Shown: piece after piece, positions 56,858 to 64,000 of the stretch
Layout: each line of letters begins with the position of its first letter
Numbering within the stretch: position 1 is the stretch's first letter
Source of the DNA: Aliiglaciecola lipolytica E3
GTDB lineage: Bacteria; Pseudomonadota; Gammaproteobacteria; Enterobacterales; Alteromonadaceae
NCBI RefSeq assembly: GCF_000314975.1
Contig: NZ_BAEN01000068.1
Location: forward strand, 62,001-126,000
Direction: 5' to 3'
Length of the DNA: 64,000 nt
Notes under the pieces: model-generated
What the model saw: the letters and a program-made list of their open reading frames with translations, nothing else
What the model was told of the DNA's origin: nothing
Database searches by the model: none
Position numbers and translations under genes: made by a program

Positions 56858-57589
56858 TTATTCAACAGCAGGCTTGTTTACAATTTCTAAAAGTTCAACT
56901 TCAAAAATGAGCGTTGAATTAGGTGTTATTTTACCTGTAGCACGATTTCCGTAGGCAAGTTCAGAAGGAATATAGAACTTGTATTTAGAACCTACATTCA
57001 TCAATTGAACACCTTCAGTCCAACCAGCAATCACTCGATTAAGAGGGAATGTTGCTGGCTCACCTCGGCTATAAGAAGAATCAAATTCTGTACCGTCTAA
57101 AAGTGTGCCTTTGTAGTGTACTTTTACCGTATCTTCAGCAACTGGGCTGTCGCCTTCAGAAGAAATTAACACTTCGTATTGCAGACCAGATTCGGTTTCA
57201 GTGACGTTTTCTTTCTTAGCATTGTCTGCCAACCACTGTTTACCTTTTTCTATATTCTTTTCAGCAAGCAAAACTTGGCCTTCTTGCATTGCTTTGTCGA
57301 TTTGGCTGTTTAGCGTTTGAATTTCACCTTGCTCTATCTGTGACTTTCCTTGCATCGCAGCAGCAAAGCCTTTAATGATCAATGCCTTGTCTAACTCAAC
57401 ACCCATGCTTTCTTGAGTCGCCAATCTTTGCTCAACAAATCCGCCTACACTTGCGCCAAACGCGTACGCCTGCTCTTCTTCTACAGACGTAAATTTAATT
57501 TCTTCTACTTCTAACGGATCAGCTTTTTGTTGACAAGCAGTTATGCCGAAAACAGAAGCAACGACAAATGCAATAGCTGCCTTTTTCAT
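56858..57589 (-). CDS. fkpA: FKBP-type peptidyl-prolyl isomerase, FkpA/Mip-like lipoprotein
   Basis: A 243-residue folding catalyst. The signal peptide ends in a lipobox (GITAC, Cys19), so it is probably a lipoprotein, unlike soluble E. coli FkpA. The N-terminal helical dimerisation domain covers about 30-130, and the FKBP domain about 145-240 with VKVHYKGTLLDGTEFDSSYSR, GWTEGVQLMNVGSKYKFYIP and ELAYGNR. It sits near slyX, as in E. coli. Confidence 0.93.
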   Translation of the reverse strand: MKKAAIAFVVASVFGITACQQKADPLEVEEIKFTSVEEEQAYAFGASVGGFVEQRLATQESMGVELDKALIIKGFAAAMQGKSQIEQGEIQTLNSQIDKAMQEGQVLLAEKNIEKGKQWLADNAKKENVTETESGLQYEVLISSEGDSPVAEDTVKVHYKGTLLDGTEFDSSYSRGEPATFPLNRVIAGWTEGVQLMNVGSKYKFYIPSELAYGNRATGKITPNSTLIFEVELLEIVNKPAVE

Positions 57590-57874
57590 TCAATTTCTCC
57601 AAAATATCAATAAATTAATGAGTTTGCTTGTTAAACAAACGAAAATTCTTAATGCGTCTTTTTAATGTTGGCATAAACGCCAACTTCCTCAAAAAATAAT
57701 TATTCGCGGGGCAGTGTAAATTGATTTAAGTAAACAAGCTAGTTGCTTTGAGGTGAGAAAAATCATCACCTGAAAATCAAATTAACACCCAATACCGTTG
57801 TGAAACGCGCAATTTAAGGTGACTTAGGTATATACTAAACGAACTATAGTAATACACCAACTTGATTAGACAGT

Positions 57875-58891
57875 ATGTATAAAACTGCCGACCGATTAAT
57901 GTTAAATCATCGCTTCACTTTCCTGTGGGTGATGATCAGCCTTTTCTTAAGCGCCTGCAGTGGCGCAATTAGCCAGCCTGAAAAATCCGTGCGTCATGCT
58001 CAAGAAGGCGCATATGCTGCAGATATTTCGGCTGATGGGAAAATCAGCGTTATCTCTACAGCCCAACAAGGGATATTGGTATGGGATTTAACTAATCAAG
58101 CAGAAAAGTTTAAATGGAGCCACCAAGAAGAAGGCAACAATCACAACACCGTCGGCATTGTGCATATTGCCGCTGATAGTAGCTATGTGGTTACTGCGGA
58201 CAGGGAAGCCTTTGCACTGTGGAATTTGACCACGGGTGAGCCTGAAGGGTTTTGGCGTATCGATGAGGCCAGTGTTCGCGATATCGCGGTCAGTAATAAT
58301 GGCCGTGGAATCTTAGTTGGCAGAGGAAACGGCAAGGTGCTATTTTTTGAACCTAAAACCGGACGTCGATTAGAGTTTTTAGGACATCAGGAAAAGATCA
58401 ATAGTGTCGATATTTCTCCCAATGGCTTTTATGCACTTACCGGAGGTAACGACTATACAGCCTACTTGTGGGATACGCGCACCGGCCAAGTGATTCACAA
58501 ATTCGTCCACTCAAGCCGCGTAACGAAAGTCGCATTAGATGATTTAGGTCGATACGCATTTTCAGTAGATAGTAAACGCGGGGCAAAAATATGGGATGTG
58601 CAAAGCGGCAAAGAAATAAGTCAGCTTTTTTATTTACAGCGTCAAAAAATTTTTAGCACAGCGACCTTTTCAGAAAACGGAAAATATTTGGCAACTGGAT
58701 CACCAGGTAGAGCGTTAAATTTGTGGTCTGTCACTAGTGGATCTGAAATTCAAGAATGGCGAGTTACACCAAAAGAAGGTACGCAACCTCAAAGCGCGAT
58801 TGTATATGCAGTGAGCTTCAGTCAAGAAAATCAGTTATTATCTGAAAGTAGCAGTGGACTGGCAGAATATTGGCCATTCGAACAGGATTGA
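57875..58891 (+). CDS. WD40-repeat lipoprotein
   Basis: A 338-residue protein with a lipoprotein signal (LSAC, Cys28 from the first ATG; an alternative start is Met9 at 57899). The rest is a beta-propeller of WD40 repeats: TTGEPEGFWRI, LWDTRTGQVIHKF, KIWDVQSGKEISQL, LNLWSVTSGSEIQEW. It would be anchored in a membrane, probably outer, and bind partners; its role is unknown. It is followed by slyX after ten bases, so the two are one operon. Confidence 0.82.
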   Translation: MYKTADRLMLNHRFTFLWVMISLFLSACSGAISQPEKSVRHAQEGAYAADISADGKISVISTAQQGILVWDLTNQAEKFKWSHQEEGNNHNTVGIVHIAADSSYVVTADREAFALWNLTTGEPEGFWRIDEASVRDIAVSNNGRGILVGRGNGKVLFFEPKTGRRLEFLGHQEKINSVDISPNGFYALTGGNDYTAYLWDTRTGQVIHKFVHSSRVTKVALDDLGRYAFSVDSKRGAKIWDVQSGKEISQLFYLQRQKIFSTATFSENGKYLATGSPGRALNLWSVTSGSEIQEWRVTPKEGTQPQSAIVYAVSFSQENQLLSESSSGLAEYWPFEQD

Positions 58892-58901
58892 AATAAATTT
58901 T

Positions 58902-59117
58902 ATGAGTACCGATTTACACACTGAAATAGCACATTTACAAACGCAACTAGCTTTTCAGGAAGACACCATTGAACAGCTGAATAAAGCATTGGCTGATCAA
59001 CAAATTCAAATTGATAAAATGATGTTTCAAATTAAACATATGACTCAGCGAATGAAACAAATTGAGCCGTCTAATATCGCAGATGCGTCTGAAGAAGCCC
59101 CACCACCACACTATTAA
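58902..59117 (+). CDS. slyX: SlyX family protein
   Basis: A 71-residue coiled-coil protein: EIAHLQTQLAFQEDTIEQLN and QQIQIDKMMFQIKHM heptads, then a Pro-rich tail PPPHY. This is the SlyX family, of unknown function, often beside fkpA or slyD. The ATG at 58902 lies ten bases after the WD40 stop; a longer frame beginning inside the WD40 gene is not supported. Confidence 0.92.
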   Translation: MSTDLHTEIAHLQTQLAFQEDTIEQLNKALADQQIQIDKMMFQIKHMTQRMKQIEPSNIADASEEAPPPHY

Positions 59118-59134
59118 CATAAGCTAAAATTGAG

Positions 59135-59650
59135 TTATTGTAGAAAGCTTTTTTCGGGCGATATTTCACAACTTTCCACCGTTTCAGCTGCGTTGACTCT
59201 GGATATTAACCAGCACTCTTCGTAAATTGAGCAATAACATAGTTGTATGTCAATATCACTGTCGACAGCAACAAACCCTGCGGCTTTTTCAGTCCCAATT
59301 GATAAGGGGATAATCGTATTCTGAGACGATAGTATTCGAGTGCTTAAGTGTGATTGTACGAAATCTGGGATGTCCGGTATTTGATTCCAATATTGAATGG
59401 GTTCACCTTTATAGGTTACATGAGCGTACTGGATTAAAGCAGGCCCATTTCCACTATTCATGACGCCGTATTCAAACACCCCATTATTGAAACTTCGATA
59501 AATTTCAATTCTTGGCCAAACTGCAGCTCTTGCATAAGATCTGTCTATGTATGCCGAATATATTCCGACCACGGCAGTTACGACGCTAATTAATAGTGCA
59601 GACAATGCAATTATCATTTCAGGCGCTTTATACCAGACTGTTTTTTGCAT
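59135..59650 (-). CDS. Membrane protein of unknown function
   Basis: A 171-residue protein with one membrane helix at about 12-34 (IIALSALLISVVTAVVGIYSA) and a periplasmic or cytosolic domain of beta character (WPRIEIYRSFNNGVFEYGVMN). A cysteine cluster lies in QLCYCSIYEECW. GGAAG lies about nine bases before the ATG. It converges on slyX and is followed upstream by yheV. I do not recognise a family. Confidence 0.68.
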   Translation of the reverse strand: MQKTVWYKAPEMIIALSALLISVVTAVVGIYSAYIDRSYARAAVWPRIEIYRSFNNGVFEYGVMNSGNGPALIQYAHVTYKGEPIQYWNQIPDIPDFVQSHLSTRILSSQNTIIPLSIGTEKAAGFVAVDSDIDIQLCYCSIYEECWLISRVNAAETVESCEISPEKSFLQ

Positions 59651-59728
59651 CAGATTATCGCTTCCTTATCGAGCATGTTCTACTTTGAAAGAAAATCGTA
59701 TTAAGTATAACTATAGCCAGACATCTCG

Positions 59729-59932
59729 TTAGGGTTTGAACACCCCAATCACATCTTCATTTTGCCGCTTGGCAGAGTCGACTTGTTTTTCTACTTGTGA
59801 TTCTGTGTAATCACATTCAACACATGCGAGTTTTTCGACGTTGTTTTCAAAAAATAACATGATCGTATCTTGCGCTTTACACTTCGGGCAAATGGCTCCT
59901 GCCACAAAGCGTTTTTTGGTTTTTTTAGTCAT
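59729..59932 (-). CDS. yheV: YheV family putative zinc ribbon protein
   Basis: A 67-residue protein with two CxxC pairs (CPKCKAQD and CVECDYTE), a zinc ribbon, and a C-terminal ...VIGVFKP. This matches E. coli YheV (KRFIAGAKCPACQAQD). The function is unknown. It lies divergent from yheS, as in E. coli where yheV sits near kefB. Confidence 0.9.
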   Translation of the reverse strand: MTKKTKKRFVAGAICPKCKAQDTIMLFFENNVEKLACVECDYTESQVEKQVDSAKRQNEDVIGVFKP

Positions 59933-60050
59933 CTAATTCTATTATTCTCAAGGCGTTAATTAAATTTCATTTCACACGCAGGCGCGCATTTCTGTTCCGC
60001 TTCAGTGTATAATACGCCAATTCAAGTAATTTGATTAGTATTGTTCGTAA

Positions 60051-61985
60051 ATGATCCAAATTTCAGACCTGACGTTACTGCGTGGCAGTAAAATCCTTCT
60101 AGAGCGCGCTTCAGCAACAATTTATCCTGGTCATAAAGTAGGACTTATTGGTTCTAACGGTTGCGGTAAATCTAGTTTATTCGCGTTACTTCGTGAAGAA
60201 TTGCATCCCGATGCGGGAGAATGTCAACTGCCTAAAAACTGGCAGATTGTTTCTGTTGCCCAAGAAACACCTGCATCTAATCGAAGTGCATTGGATTATG
60301 TGATTGATGGTGATGTGTTATATCGCAAACTTCAACGAAGTTTAGCGCAAGCACAGGAAAACCATGAAGGGGAAAAAATAGCTGTTTTACACGGTCAATT
60401 AGAACAGGCGGGCGCATATGACATAGAGTCTAGGGCTGCAACGATCCTGGCAGGTTTAGGCTTTAGTCATGCACAGATTAGCAAGCCGGTAACTGACTTT
60501 TCTGGTGGTTGGCGCATGCGGCTTAACTTAGCACAAGCGCTTTTGTGCCACTCTGATTTGTTGTTACTGGATGAGCCCACTAACCACCTGGATTTAGATG
60601 CGGTAATTTGGCTAGAGCGCTGGTTAGCAAGATATTCAGGAACACTAATTCTTATATCGCATGACAAATCCTTTCTAGATAACACTGTCACTGAAATTGT
60701 GAGCGTTGAAAGTCAAAAATTGATGAGTTACACCGGCAATTACGCTTCTTTTGAACGCCAACGGGCAGAGCGATTGCGATTGCAAGATCTGGAGTTTCAA
60801 AAACAACAAGCAAAAGTGGCTCATCTAGAATCTTTTATTAATCGTTTTAAAGCCAAAGCGAGTAAAGCAAAACAAGCTCAAAGTCGTATAAAGCAATTGG
60901 AAAAGATGGAAGACTTACTGCCAGCACATGCACAGTCTCAGTTTTCATTTGAGTTTTTTGCGCCTCCCAAGCTGCCTAATCCGTTAGTAAAAATGGAAGA
61001 AGTACAGGTGGGTTATGACGAAACTGTCATAATCGACAGTCTGCATTTAAATTTAGTTCCGGGTAGTCGAATAGGCTTGTTAGGCCGAAATGGCGCAGGT
61101 AAATCAACCTTAATCAAATTGCTCGCAAATGAAAAGTCACCGATGAGTGGCGAATACATGACCTCTGCGGGTCTAAGTATTGGTTATTTTGCGCAGCACC
61201 AGCTTGAATTCTTACGTCCGCAGGATAGCGCGTTAGATCACTTATACCGGTTAGATAAATCGGCCACTGAACAAAGTTTACGAGACTTCTTAGGGGGCTT
61301 CGGGTTCCATGGTGATCAAGCGTTGGGAAAAGTGTCTCCAATGTCTGGCGGCGAAAAAGCGCGTTTAGTTTTGGCGTTACTGGTTTATCAAAAACCTAAT
61401 TTACTTTTACTTGATGAACCAACTAACCACCTAGATTTAGAAATGCGCCATGCTTTAAATATCGCGTTGCAAAGCTTTGAAGGGGCCATGGTTTTGGTTT
61501 CTCACGATCGTTTTCTACTAACATCAGTGTGTGACGACTTCTATTTAGTGGATAGTGGAAAAGTGGTGGCTTTTGATGGCGATTTAGATGATTACCGTGA
61601 CTGGCTACTTAAAGATAGCGGGCAGAAAGCAACAAACAAGAATGATAATTCTTCTACTGAGCGAGCGTCTGAGATTAAGATGGATCGCAAAAATGTTAAA
61701 CGCTTAGAAGCCGAGTTTAGACAAGCCACTCAAGGATTGCGTAAAGCCATTCAGGCAGCCGAAAAGCAAATGAATTTATGTACTGAAAAACTTAAAAAAG
61801 TGGAAACTGCACTCGCCGACGTCGATATCTATTCCGATGAAAATAAAGCCCGCTTAAAAGAATTATTATTAGAACAAGGTAATACTAAAAATGCTTTGGA
61901 AGAAGCCGAAATGCAATGGATGGAATCGCAAGAGGCGTTAGAGCAAAAACAACAGGATTTCGATGAGCAAAAATTGGTCGGCTGA
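60051..61985 (+). CDS. yheS: ABC-F family ATPase YheS
   Basis: A 644-residue cytosolic protein with two ABC domains and no membrane part. Walker A is GSNGCGKSSL in the first domain and GRNGAGKSTL in the second; signature motifs are FSGGWRMRL and MSGGEKARL; both have LLDEPTNHLDL Walker B. A linker (about 240-290) and a C-terminal coiled coil (about 545-640) are typical. ABC-F proteins act on the ribosome. It overlaps the next gene by 23 bases. Confidence 0.95.
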   Translation: MIQISDLTLLRGSKILLERASATIYPGHKVGLIGSNGCGKSSLFALLREELHPDAGECQLPKNWQIVSVAQETPASNRSALDYVIDGDVLYRKLQRSLAQAQENHEGEKIAVLHGQLEQAGAYDIESRAATILAGLGFSHAQISKPVTDFSGGWRMRLNLAQALLCHSDLLLLDEPTNHLDLDAVIWLERWLARYSGTLILISHDKSFLDNTVTEIVSVESQKLMSYTGNYASFERQRAERLRLQDLEFQKQQAKVAHLESFINRFKAKASKAKQAQSRIKQLEKMEDLLPAHAQSQFSFEFFAPPKLPNPLVKMEEVQVGYDETVIIDSLHLNLVPGSRIGLLGRNGAGKSTLIKLLANEKSPMSGEYMTSAGLSIGYFAQHQLEFLRPQDSALDHLYRLDKSATEQSLRDFLGGFGFHGDQALGKVSPMSGGEKARLVLALLVYQKPNLLLLDEPTNHLDLEMRHALNIALQSFEGAMVLVSHDRFLLTSVCDDFYLVDSGKVVAFDGDLDDYRDWLLKDSGQKATNKNDNSSTERASEIKMDRKNVKRLEAEFRQATQGLRKAIQAAEKQMNLCTEKLKKVETALADVDIYSDENKARLKELLLEQGNTKNALEEAEMQWMESQEALEQKQQDFDEQKLVG

Positions 61986-62454
61986 AGATTTTTGGCAGTT
62001 CTCGCTAGGTATTTACGCAATCGAGGACGTGAAAGAAACGTGTTTAGCACTTCAAAATGACTTTTCTGTTAACGTCAATATTCTATTGCTCTGTGGTTAT
62101 TTAAATCTCAACAATCGTCAATTGTCGAAATTACAGTTTGTAGATTTATCGTCCTTCATTGCTCCTTCTGTTGCAGACGTAGAGGCAATCAGACAAAAAC
62201 GAATTGTCGCTAAGATGAATCAGCCGAGTATCTACTCCCAACTATTGGCCGAAGAATTAGCATTGGAAAAACTGCAACAGCAAAACATTATTCACTTTCT
62301 CAATCAGCATCAAACTAGCATTAAAAGTATGTCTAATTTGCAGGTGTATTTAAGCTCACTTGATAAACAGGGTGATCCTGACTTAGAGTGTAAGATAGGT
62401 CATCTAGATGACCTTTTTTCACTACACACTGTATCAACAAACATTGTATCTTAA
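61963..62454 (+). CDS. TIGR02444 family protein
   Basis: A 163-residue, mostly helical protein: WSAEDFWQFSLGIYAIEDVKET, LLLCGYLNLNNRQLS and a helical middle with QSIYSQLL-like SIYSQLLAEELALEKLQQQN. This matches the TIGR02444 family (DUF2390), often encoded beside ABC-F genes; the function is unknown. It starts 23 bases inside the yheS end and stops four bases before yheT. Confidence 0.82.
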   Translation: MSKNWSAEDFWQFSLGIYAIEDVKETCLALQNDFSVNVNILLLCGYLNLNNRQLSKLQFVDLSSFIAPSVADVEAIRQKRIVAKMNQPSIYSQLLAEELALEKLQQQNIIHFLNQHQTSIKSMSNLQVYLSSLDKQGDPDLECKIGHLDDLFSLHTVSTNIVS

Positions 62455-62458
62455 GCAC

Positions 62459-63502
62459 ATGAGCGATAAACAAAAGCGAGCAGATAATTCTATCCAAAGT
62501 AGAATAAGACGAAGTGAATTTAAGGCGCCTTTTTGGGCTCGAAATCGTCATATACAAACCCTGTGGCCACGGTTTATTCAGCGCCGCCGCCCATTAGCGT
62601 TGCGAGTCGAAAAGTTATCTCTGCCGGATACGGATTCACTAAATTTAGTGTGGGGACAACCGGAAACCATTCCCGAAAGCAAAGGTTTAGCTGTGATATT
62701 TCATGGTTTAGAAGGCTCAGTAAAATCCCATTATGCTAATGATTTAATGGCAGAGTTGCAAAGCCAAGGTTGGCAGACCGTGCTAATGCATTTTCGAGGA
62801 TGTGGCGGTGAGCTAAACTCTACTCCACGCGCGTATCATTCTGGTGAGACTGAAGATGCTAATTATTTTATGCAATGGTTAGATAAAAAGTTTCCTGATT
62901 TACCCAAAGTGGCAATTGGCTTTTCATTGGGGGCTAACATGTTGCTTAAACTGTTGGGGGAAAATCCCGCTCAAAAATTGATAAAAGCAGCTGTCGCGGT
63001 TTCAACTCCATTTAAATTAGCGGAGTGCGCTGAAAGCATAAATCATGGGTTCTCAAAAGTTTATCAAAACTATTTATTAAAAAGTATGGTGAAAACGTTA
63101 CGCTCTAAAATGCAACATATTGACTATAAAGGGCTACTTAGCATTGATGACGCAAAGGTTGCACAACTAACCAATTTTAGAGACTTTGATGAAAGTGTCA
63201 CAGCACCCTTGCATGGTTTTGTAAATGCGGATGACTATTATCAAAAATGCAGTGCAATCAGTTTTCTTAAACATATCGAAACACCTACACTCATTCTGCA
63301 TTCCATCGATGATCCTTTTATGAATGAAGCGGTTCTGCCTGAAGAGCATGAATTATCCGATTCAGTAGATTTAGAACTGAGTGAGACGGGTGGACATGTT
63401 GGCTTTTTACATGGAACGCCGTGGAAACCCAAAATTTGGTTTCATAAACGTATTGCAGATTTCATCGAGCCTTTTTCAATTCATAATGTTGTACAAGAAT
63501 GA
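62459..63502 (+). CDS. yheT: YheT family alpha/beta hydrolase
   Basis: A 347-residue cytosolic hydrolase. The segment [20 protein letters not shown] is the typical YheT N-terminus; [12 protein letters not shown] is the oxyanion-hole region, [15 protein letters not shown] has the nucleophilic serine, and HSIDDPFM and GGHVGFLHG hold the acid and the histidine. Substrate is unknown. The ATG at 62459 follows the TIGR02444 stop by four bases; a frame starting at 62408 overlaps it. Its stop overlaps yheU in ATGA. Confidence 0.93.
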   Translation: MSDKQKRADNSIQSRIRRSEFKAPFWARNRHIQTLWPRFIQRRRPLALRVEKLSLPDTDSLNLVWGQPETIPESKGLAVIFHGLEGSVKSHYANDLMAELQSQGWQTVLMHFRGCGGELNSTPRAYHSGETEDANYFMQWLDKKFPDLPKVAIGFSLGANMLLKLLGENPAQKLIKAAVAVSTPFKLAECAESINHGFSKVYQNYLLKSMVKTLRSKMQHIDYKGLLSIDDAKVAQLTNFRDFDESVTAPLHGFVNADDYYQKCSAISFLKHIETPTLILHSIDDPFMNEAVLPEEHELSDSVDLELSETGGHVGFLHGTPWKPKIWFHKRIADFIEPFSIHNVVQE

Positions 63503-63732
63503 TCATTCCTATTAGTGAGATACCCCCAGAAACATTAAAAAGCCTAGTTGAGTCTTTTGTTCTTCAGGAAGGCACGGATTACGGTGAGATGGAATTTGAT
63601 CTTGAGCAAAAAGTAAATCACGTCATGCTGCAACTTAAATCTGGACAGGCATTCGTGCAGTATTCAGAGCTGCACGAAAGTGTGAACATAGTGACAAAAG
63701 ATCAGGTTGATAACCCAGACAATAATATGTAG
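63499..63732 (+). CDS. yheU: YheU family protein (UPF0270)
   Basis: A 77-residue protein: [20 protein letters not shown] and [33 protein letters not shown]. The family is conserved but of unknown function. It overlaps the yheT stop by four bases, as in E. coli, and so ends this transcript. Confidence 0.95.
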   Translation: MIIPISEIPPETLKSLVESFVLQEGTDYGEMEFDLEQKVNHVMLQLKSGQAFVQYSELHESVNIVTKDQVDNPDNNM

Positions 63733-63770
63733 ACCGGGATATCTTCCGGTGCGGTTGTTTGGGGTTTTCG

Positions 63771-63870
63771 TGATTTCGGGGCTGAAGCCCCGACTACAGC
63801 TTGTAGGCTGGGATTTATCCCAGCGTGATCTTGTCTGGCGGTTACGTTTTTTTCGGGGCTAAAGCCCCGA
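63771..63870. repeat. REP-like palindromes downstream of yheU
   Basis: Three palindromes: CGGGGC-TGAA-GCCCCG (63777-63792), GCTGGGA-TTTA-TCCCAGC (63807-63824) and CGGGGC-TAAA-GCCCCG (63854-63869). The first and third are direct copies including a flanking TTTC and a following (C/A)TAC, with the second between them. This is the pattern of repetitive extragenic palindromes, which may also stabilise or end the yheU transcript. Confidence 0.75.
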
Positions 63871-63888
63871 ATACAATGTCGTATCTAA

Positions 63889-64000
63889 CTATTTACTCGA
63901 AAACGTTACGGAAAAGGTTAGCGGTACCGGTAGGCTAATACTTTTTAATCCTGCAATTTCCTGTAATTTTTCAATGCCTGGAACTAGATCATGTTTGTTG
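63889..64000 (-). CDS. 3' end of an unidentified minus-strand gene
   Basis: The reverse strand has an open frame from the window edge to a TAG at 63889: 36 residues, ending NKHDLVPGIEKLQEIAGLKS and then ISLPVPLTFSVTFSSK. The frame is consistent with a real C-terminus but too short to identify; the REP-like elements just beyond also suggest the end of a gene. Confidence 0.45.
   Translation of the reverse strand, partial: NKHDLVPGIEKLQEIAGLKSISLPVPLTFSVTFSSK

Noticed and set aside
57667-57684. GTTGGC-ATAAAC-GCCAAC hairpin upstream of fkpA
   Set aside because: Only six base pairs and no T tract; it could be an operator but nothing else supports it.
1-64000. CRISPR arrays, insertion sequences, prophage, tRNA or rRNA genes
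   Set aside because: No regularly spaced direct repeats, transposase frames, phage genes or recognisable stable RNA sequences were seen; the gene content is ordinary chromosomal core with few accessory genes.

Overview
The window looks like a chromosomal segment of a marine gammaproteobacterium of the Alteromonadales (an Alteromonas, Glaciecola, Paraglaciecola or Aliiglaciecola-like genus). The basis is a moderately AT-rich sequence, the class II ilvC with divergent ilvY, the slyX/fkpA/yheV/yheS/yheT/yheU neighbourhood, the bioH/comF/nfuA neighbourhood, a ctaC-ctaD-ctaG-ctaE cytochrome oxidase block and two PEP-CTERM proteins. I saw no rRNA, tRNA, CRISPR array, insertion sequence or prophage. 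Genus assignment is inference.

Layout. 1-2005: two minus-strand genes of unknown function (DUF1285, DUF3014) and glyoxalase I. 2175-8872: a cyanophycin cluster with isoaspartyl dipeptidase (iadA), cyanophycinase (cphB), cyanophycin synthetase (cphA) and a second Mur-ligase protein that keeps the CphA N-terminal and ligase parts but has no ATP-grasp domain. 9023-15013: two small unknown genes, proB-proA, an M20 peptidase and an EamA transporter. 15067-19129: a PspB-like small membrane protein, an ECF-type sigma factor with a membrane partner, beta-carbonic anhydrase, a Bcr/CflA transporter and an unknown gene. 19815-28700: branched-chain amino acid genes ilvC, ilvY, ilvD and ilvA with comM and a PEP-CTERM gene between them. 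ilvD is preceded by a leader peptide carrying six consecutive Val/Leu/Ile codons and a three-segment attenuator. 28757-33314: plsB, a second PEP-CTERM protein and lexA with two SOS boxes.

33828-42154: the aa3-type cytochrome c oxidase block: subunits II, I and III, the assembly factors CtaG, SURF1 and SCO, an SCO-like CX3C protein, and heme A and heme O synthases. 42165-53246: acetyltransferases, an exported dienelactone hydrolase, a polysaccharide deacetylase, a MATE pump, nfuA, an M14 peptidase, comF, bioH and a SprA-type putative metalloprotease. 53364-56303: tex and greB. 56590-56828: an unexplained unit with a strong Shine-Dalgarno, mini-ORFs, hairpins and a terminator. 56858-63732: fkpA-like lipoprotein, WD40 lipoprotein, slyX, yheV, yheS, a TIGR02444 gene, yheT and yheU. 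The right end holds REP-like palindromes and the 3' end of another minus-strand gene.

How the genes work together. CphA would polymerise Asp and Arg into a nitrogen reserve, CphB would cut it to beta-Asp-Arg, and IadA would split the dipeptide. The ilv genes make isoleucine and valine, with IlvY control of ilvC and apparent ribosome-stalling attenuation of ilvDA. The cta block assembles one respiratory oxidase, including its copper and heme A supply. The points most worth following up are the ilvDA attenuator, the ATP-grasp-less CphA paralogue, and the structured unit at 56590-56828.
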